This document shows, in pieces, positions 34,406 through 43,400 of a stretch of DNA of 64,000 nucleotides. The translations under genes were made by a program, and so were the position numbers. Positions within the stretch are counted from its first letter, which is position 1, and each line of letters begins with the position of its first letter. Below the pieces are notes generated by a model, which saw only the letters and a list, made by a program, of their open reading frames with translations, ran no database searches and was not told where the DNA came from. Origin of the DNA: Owenia fusiformis (taxonomy: Eukaryota > Annelida > Polychaeta > Sabellida > Oweniidae); NCBI GenBank assembly GCA_903813345.2, contig CAIIXF020000006.1, positions 15,938,348 through 16,002,347 of the forward strand, in the 5' to 3' direction.

Positions 34406-37400
34406 GTAAACACCTTTAATATATCAACATTTAATTTAAATGACTTCTTCGAATTTTGCTTATTAAGCAGCTATAACGATCGTTAGAGTGAAATAATTTT
34501 CACACTACTGATGAGAAAACATGTCCAAATACATTTATCAAAAAATGATATTGATTCCTATAGATTAAAAATACCATTTCATATCTGCTTTAATTGTATA
34601 ATATGTGTGTGACTTTAATAAACTTTTTTAACTGTTCTGTAAAAGGTCTTCATTAATTATGTGAATAAACAATCTTTCTTCATATCATGGAGGCTTTAGT
34701 TTTAACGATACTTTATCATCATTTATTTTTTATAGATTATGTAGTGCATAAATGTTTTATTCCTATTAGCCTATCAAAGTACTCGACCACGGTCTTTAAG
34801 TCTGTTGTCACAACTTGTAGGACATATAAGTGGTGTCATGATAGCAGCATTATTGTTACTGTGATTCAATTTTAATGTCATTGTATTGGCGTCAGAAGGG
34901 GTAGGCCGTTGGGGACGTTTTCTGGGGGCATACCCCCAATCCCCTTAGATTGCAGTGAGCTTCACTTACGACCCATCCATACCAAAAAGTCGCAAATCCT
35001 TCTGACGCCCCTGCATTGTAATTGCAGAAAAACACTTCAAATTTACTCACCTTTTGTGTGGCCATCTGATCTTGTATTCTGGTAGGATTCCATGGTTCTC
35101 TGTTCTAGTGCTCATTATCCCAACGAACGAAGTTTGGTAGGGATATAGTGAAGCCCTCCATCTGTCCATCAGTCAGTCAGTCCATCTGTCTGTCCGTCAG
35201 GAAGATAACTCGAACACTGGTTGACTGATTTTCTTCATATTATGGTAGAAAGATGTATATTGGTGAATAGTTTTACGCTAGTTTTTTTTACACTAGTTTT
35301 TTTTCAAGATGACAACCACTTTAAAAATGGCAGGATTTTTTCGCAAAAATCTTTTTTTTTTCATTTTAAACCAAAGTAATAAATATTATTATTTGAAATT
35401 TTGGTAGTATATTTACCACATCTATCTTTTCACATATATTCCGTGTTTTTCACCCTGACCTCCAGATGCCTCGTAAAATTCAAAATGGCTGCCTAATGTG
35501 GGATTTCGCAATAATTTTCTGATCTCTTAGAAGAATGACTATATTATACTCAAATTGAAGGAATTTTAGAGTAGATCACAATTATGGTATTATTTTTGAC
35601 TCACACAGTGAGCCTATGGGATCCACCAGGCGTCTGAACTTTCTCATGTATAAAGTCAATCATCATTGGCTGCACAAATTAAAACTGCTATTCGTATTGA
35701 GTCATGTTCACATTCATTTTATGCATATCCATAATGTCTGTTTGACCTATCATCGCCATTTCCCAAGTTCGCCTGGTTTCCGAGAAATTGCTGATTTTGA
35801 CGTCAAAAAGTCAAATTAATTGACTAACTGAACAATTGACTAACTGAAACTGATAGGCAAATCTGACTTGAGAAACTGAGTACTGAGTAACTAAAAAACT
35901 GACTAGGTACCTAAGTCTTAAACTGAGTACATAAACTGAGTACTGAGTAACTAAGAAACTGAGTAGTAAACAAAGTCCGTCCGTCCGTCCATCAACATTG
36001 GCCGCACAAATTAAAACTGCTATTCGGATTGAGTCATATCCACATTCGTTTTATGCATATCCACTACACTGTGTGAGCACAGGACCATGGGTCCTTTATT
36101 CCTTTATTCTGATTTGTGCCACAGAAAAGTCAAAATGGCTACCTAGAGTAGGAATTTGCCCCTACTTAGAGATATCTTTAAAGTATTGTTACTCAATACT
36201 ACAATGATCTCAAATATTTATTGAAGGGAAGAGTAGATGGTAAATATTAAATTGAGACTGTACAGATTCATGATTTATATGTATATAGTGTTTGTTGGGA
36301 TTTGCTACTCTGTGGACTTGCCGATTTCTAGTTAACCTTTGGATCAACATCCTTAATTCCCGTGGCCATTTAGATCCATTTAAGACCCATTTCACTTTTG
36401 GTTGGACATATTGAATTTTGGTGGCCATTTTGGGTACTTTGAAATATTTTTTTTGAGTGTCCGTTTCACTTTTTGGATTGACATTTTGCACCCTTAAAAA
36501 TGAAAATAAATATGTGGATGTCCATATTTATTTGATTTTATTATTTAGGAGAATTTACACATTTGAGCTCATTGAATATTGAATAAACTAGTTCAATTGT
36601 ACATGTTGCTTGAAATTTCATCACCTTTACAGCTCTGATTCTGCCTTTAATGCAGGATAAAAATGGTGTAATACCTGATATAGGTGATTTAGGTACAAGT
36701 ACACCAGAAATGCTTATATTGCACCAAACAGCATCAAAGTTCAAAATATTTCCAATTTAACATGCCCATGGACCCTCCTATATTGCCTTCCCTGATTGGA
36801 CATACTAAATGTAAATATATCCCTACACCCATGATCTCACTTTTGGGTGGACCTCTTGAATTCTGGCGGCCATTTTGGATACTTTTCTAGAGGCCTCTAG
36901 ATATTTGTATAAAATCTATTTCATTGATGGCTAATTACCCACCCATCTGTGTTAATGAAACAAACATGATCCAGGTTTACATTCTATAATATTGCCTTTT
37001 ATCTCCAATCTACTGAACAAAAGTCATTACGTGTAGAAAATGCTAGACATTTGTGATATCATCAAGAGGCTCATAAAACAAGATATGATTGTTTAAAATC
37101 TCTTTAGTTTACGCCTTGCGTGATAGCGAAAATTTATTTAATTAAGAATTTATTGAGCTAGGGTCTGCAATGTCCGTACTTGGCGATAAATCGTACCCAT
37201 TATTTGTAATTATTAATATGTTTTTTGTTTTCATGATTCGTATTCCTGTTAGGGAATTAATAAGTGTCAATGTAAACATGCAACTCATTTATTTAAAGAG
37301 AATTAGAAATACAGAGGCGAGCAGAATTCCAGGCAACATTTTTTGATTTCATAACTTACGTGTCCTTACCATTTCAAATATATTATATCAAAAACCATCC

Positions 37401-40400
37401 CTTTGATGGTGTTATGTTCATGATATCCTATTTATTAGTGAAGTTATTGAAGAATGTAAATCCCAATTTGATAATAGTAAGGAAAGAACACACGTTGCAT
37501 GGTACTCAGCAGCAGTAAGGCCAAAATAATATACACTTTTTAGGACAAAGATGTTAAAATCTCCTTGAATAATAAGACATTTTGCTTGTTTATGCCTTTT
37601 AATTATTAATTAATCAATGTTATATTGTATTTTTATGTTTCATATAGTCTGATGGCTGGGATTATGAACCTTTTGTACTGACTGAGGTTGACGGGAAAAT
37701 GTATGGACGGGGCACTACAGATGATAAAGGACCAATCCTGTGCTGGATTCACTGCATAGAGGCCTATCAGAAGCTTGGGAGAGAAATCCCAATTAATATT
37801 AAGGTACATTATAACCCAGTGATCTCCCCAGCTTTAAAGCAAGTGGGTGCAGCACCTACCTGGTATTTAAAAAACAGGCTTGGACCCACCTGAGAATTCA
37901 TTTGCACCCACTTGGAAATGAGAAAAATCATGAAAATGGGCATGTTTGACCAATTTTGGTCTGAATTGTGAAAATGAGAATTTTGCACCCACTTGAGAAA
38001 AAGGCATGTGGAGAACACTGCCTGAACACATCCATAAGGTAATAACACAAGAATTGATGGTCACATTGACTTGAAGTTCATGAAGTTTACAATGATAGAC
38101 AAGTTTTGAAATGTTAGAATGTACTCATTGCCATGACAACAGATTATGGTTCTAAGAATTGTATCACATAACCTATATTTTATGTCATATCCAGAAATTG
38201 ACTTCAAATCTTGTATTGGCATCATCAACTCACATTATTTGCAATATATGTTACCCTGGCAATGAAGACACATAAAATATGTCTACTATGTCTGTTTCAG
38301 CATGGACCATTAGATCAATGGGAGTTTCTTATCCATTTCTTAAAAGTCCATGCTTTTTGATAAATAAGAATATTAATTTGAAAGTGGTTTGTATTTGTAT
38401 ATCTTCTCATCTTCTGTTTAAAAGATGGCATCCAAAAGTAGTATTTCCAGATGAATTTCTGTCTACAGCTTGAGCTTGATTCATCCAGAAAGTGATTTTG
38501 TCCTAGAGAGAGCTTTAACATAATCACAGACAAAATGTAGAAATTGTTTCATTTATGAACAGGCAATTTTTCATTCATATGTTTTAAGCACAAGTGGCAA
38601 CATATTGCTATTGTCTTCAACCTTTTTTGTGGTCGATGTTGGGTGGATGATGTTCGGCATTTTGTGTTCAGCATCTGTAACAAATGGCAGGTGATGACAT
38701 TTTGCATGTTAATGCCTTGTATATTGATTACAATTTAATGATATTCTTTTATTTCAGTTTTGCTTTGAGGGAATGGAGGAATCTGGGTCAGAAGGATTGG
38801 ATGATATGCTAATTGCCAAGAAAGATACATTTCTCAAGGTAAGTAGTTCTATTTAAATTCAGTTGTCATTTCATATTATTTAATATTTTATTTGTTAGTA
38901 TATTCATTTGATATTATGCCTTCCTACAGTCACATTTGTAAGCTTGCCCCCCTAGTTTATGGCACTCCGCACTGCCGCCGCTTTCCGCATGCATATCAGT
39001 GGCACAATCAATCCATAAGCAAAAAATTGCCCTCCTCTTGGGAAATTCTTCAGATGGGCCTGATTAAACTGTCCTTTGTCTATGTTGTTTTATGTAGCTA
39101 TACTGTCCATTAGAGGTGTCAAGTATTAACCGGTTAACCGGTTAACCGCCGATAATGCCTTGACCGGTCTGTGTTTTTATGGGTGGTTAGTTGACCGTGT
39201 ATAATTCTGTTAATTATATTGCATGCTAATCTGTTTGGTTTTAAGGTGTCAGTTTCACGTAAGCTACTCATACATGTCAAAAGTCAGATAACTCCTTACA
39301 TAGATCCAATCAGCAACTTTAATCTCTGCCACATTGCTTTCTCGCGCTTACTTTGCATGTTAATCTGTTTGTTGTGAGCTACTCATACATGTGATAGGTC
39401 CAATTACTCCTTACAAACATCCAATCAGCAACTTTAATCCCTGCCACATTGCTTTCCCGCGCTTACTTTGCATGTTAATCTGTTTGTTTTTCAAGTGTCA
39501 GCCATGTGTAACCAACTCATAGGCCAGATAATTCCTTACAATCATGTAAACATCCAATATTGTTATCTATCAACGTCGCCAAAATGTCAAAGGTCAAAGC
39601 CTCGCTTTGGTAGACTAGTGAGAAAATAAAAAAACACTCAGCTGCAGTTCTCGTTATTATGGTGCGTTCGTGGAGATTCCAAGGGTAAACCCCCGGGGGT
39701 AAACCATTGTGGTAAATAATTTAGAGATACCGGTAGTCAGGTAGTGTATGAATAGAATAGAGTAAAGCTTGACGAACGTAAAAAATAAACGCCGATATAT
39801 CATTTTTCCAATGTTTTTCAACTTTCAAGATCGAAGATAAAGATTTCATTTGAAATTATCAGTTCAAATTTCCCGCCGGTTAACCGACTTTAACCGGTAA
39901 AAACACCCGGTTAACCGGTTAATGCTCAAGCAGTTTATTGACACCACTACTGTCCATTGTCATTTTTTGTAGATATGTTTTTGAAATTGTCCCTTGTCTC
40001 AGCCATTTTATGTTGGTATGTGTTCATCTCTCCATTGTGTAAGCCATTTTATGTTGGTATGTGTTCATCTCTCCATTGTGTAAGCCATTTTATGTTGGTA
40101 TGTGTTCATCTCTCCATTGTCTCAGCCATTTTATGTTGGTATGTGTTCATCTCTCCATTGTCTAAGCCATTTTATGTTGGTATGTGTTTTATGTTGACTG
40201 CCTCTTGCAATGGTTTCTGTTTTATTTTACAGGGGGTAGATTATGTATGTATCTCAGATAACTACTGGTTAGGGAAGACCAAACCCTGCATCACATATGG
40301 ACTCAGGTAAAGTCTTTATTGTCATTTTAAAAAAGCATCACATTTATGGCAAATCTAGATTTAAGTATGAATTTACTTATCATTCTTAAAGTTTTTATGT

Positions 40401-43400
40401 CACCACCAGAAGTAGTGACATATTTTTAAAGTCTCTTTTTATGTCACCACCAGGAGTAGTGACATATTGCTATAGTCTAGGGGGTTGGTGTTCAGCATCT
40501 GTAACAAATGGCAGTAATGAGATTTTGCATGTTAATGCCTTGCTAATTTTTGTTTCAGGGGCATCTGCTATTTTTTCCTTGAAGTTGAGTGTGCCAGTCA
40601 AGACTTGCACTCGGGGGTGTTTGGAGGTACAGTGTAAGTGCGCTTTTAATTTAAGATAATTGTCACATTTTGATCAAGCTTTGGCAGAACTATAAATCCT
40701 TAATCACGAGAGCATTGCAGATATACTGTGAATAAAAACATAATTACTCACATAAATAGCAATATTATAATAGAAAAATCAAAGTGGTACAATACACTTT
40801 TCTAATGTTTTAGACACGAAGCTATGGTTGATGCTGTAAAACTGCTAGGTACATTAGTTGATGACAAAGGTAAAATCATGGCACCAGGAGTCTATGACTC
40901 AGTGGCTGAACTAACCCAGGAAGAAAGAGATCTATACGATCCTATTGACTTTGACCCCGTAAGTCAAACAGTTTCTTAATAGACATGGATTTAGAGTAGA
41001 AACTTCATTGATAGAAGACATATATGAACTAGAATGAAAACAGCTTTAAGGTAGATATTAGACCCCCATTCTCGCTCCAATTTCACACTCACTGGTTAGG
41101 TAACACTAGTTAGGGGAATATATAAGACATATAGAATTAGTATTATATCAACACATTTTATGACACCGTGCTAATATCAAGATTGAAGTATAACATTGTT
41201 GTTGTTAATGTTCTAAGGAGGATTACAGACAAGACATCGGTGCTGAGAGGCTGATGCATAAGACAAAAGAAATGACACTAATGCATAGATGGCGCTACCC
41301 ATCACTCTCTGTTCATGGTAAGAGAATTCACCCTTTACAGTACTTATTTAATCTTATTTGTATTCACTGTATAGATCAATAAATAAGGTAAAAGTAACTA
41401 GCATTTCTTCAGATTTTACCCAATCCTCATAAAATTTGCACAGAATAATGTTCAAACATTATTGAATTGAAATATTAAGTTACAGATCAAAGTGATTGGT
41501 TGAAGTTATGGTTGCCATAGCAACAGAAAGCATGAAGACCCGGGGCAACTATCAAAGAATTAAATTTTCAGTCGAAGCGCTTAAAATCACAATTGAAATG
41601 ACATATCATATTCTTATTTTATACTTCATAACTACTCTATCTTACTCGAGTCTCTAGCCAATACTTGGCTAGAGGGGATTTCTTCTGGAATACTGTGAAC
41701 TCTATTTGAAAAAAGCTGGCCGTGGTGTCATAAAATTGAATATTTTAAAAATCGCCAGATAAATACATCTTTAATCAAACTGGACCCAGATCGGCTCCTT
41801 GATGAGATATGACATGATTTCATCATGATTTCGTCTAAAATTAAAACAAAATGGCTCCAAGAAAAATGGTGATGTTCGAAAACTGGACGAAATGTCGTTT
41901 ACGTCTGACATTAGTAACTGGCTGTAAATTCTAAGTTAGCGATCCAGAAGTTGTGAACTAATACACTGATCACTTTATGTGTGTTTTGGAATTTTTGGTG
42001 AGGTAATAAGACCAAAACTCGCAATTCAAATTGTGATGTGGAAAAATGGCTGACATATGATTTCAAATTTTATGATTACGACATGACCAGTTGTTCATGC
42101 AGGAATATATCTGTACGATATGCCACGATACAGTGGCCTTAGAAGAAGGTAAACTCTATCTAATGTCCTTTATTTTTAACATGTAGTTCATGTCTTCAAT
42201 ACATTTTTAAACCCATTTTCCCATAGGCTGCTGTAAATTTTTAAGATAGCTGACTTCAAGTCTTTCCTTGAGAAACTCCCTCAACTCCCTCTTCAGGTCA
42301 CCATGAAGGTAAAATCATTAGGGGACAAGTCAGGATAGTATAGAACATGACCCAACAGTGGGTAACCATGTGCTTCAATGGCTTATACCGTGAGAATAGC
42401 ATTGTGAGATGGAGCGTTATCCCAGTGCAATGTGAAACGTTTTGCGAGCCTCTTCTTCCTCTTTGCACTCATCAAATCTCTTCTGTATTGTTTTTCAACA
42501 TTGACTTGTGTCATAGACTTTCTATGATCACATCAGTTTTCATTCTATATTTATCTTTTCTGTGACATCAAACACCAAATTTGCAAGAAAATATGTAACG
42601 ATGGAAACAAAGTATTAAAACAATAAATGCTGGCACCCACGTTTATTTCTTTCAGTTTGAAAAGGAGGGGCTTTTTATCATTTATCGTTCAAATTGGACG
42701 CAATTAAATTGTCCTGGGTACCCCTGACTCTAGTTGCTATGGTAACTATAATATTAACCAATCAGATGGCAGAATTTATATATTTATATGTTTTAATTCA
42801 GAAATGTACAAGGTATATTCCGACCTAATTTCAGGATGTTTGGACCAATATTTACAAAATACCAGATACTTTTACCTTATTTATTGATCACCCTGTATAA
42901 TATGTTTAAGCATGACATTGACTTGTTTTCCCATTATATATTGTATTTTGTCCAGAGTGAAATATTCCAATCAATAAGAGCTGCATAAATGAAAAAGAAT
43001 GATGTCATTTTTTCACTTCAGCTTTATTTTGATCACCCAAAGGATGGGTATCGATATGGTGAACTTTTTGAACACACGTTTCTCTTAAACCAGTCATAAA
43101 TTTTTTTTACACAACATCAATTTAATGGTCATCTTTGGAATGGTAACAATATAATTTGAAATAAATATATATACGTTTCTCTATATTGTTTTAGAAAACA
43201 CATCAGACACTTTTGTTCTTGGTATCATATGTTCGGAATGAAATGAAACATCTATCCGAACCTCATTGGAACAAAATGACATCAACACAACGTGTTTAGG
43301 TCTCTCAATATTGTAATTTTTTACGGAAAGTTTGGTTGATTTAAAAAAAGTATCTTGTTAATGATTTTTTTTTAAATCAACCAAAATTTCCTTTGTATAA

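Noticed and set aside
38279-38320. VSAWT peptide as the missing dipeptidase N-terminal exon
   Set aside because: It lies between two downstream exons, so order is wrong, and only four residues match.
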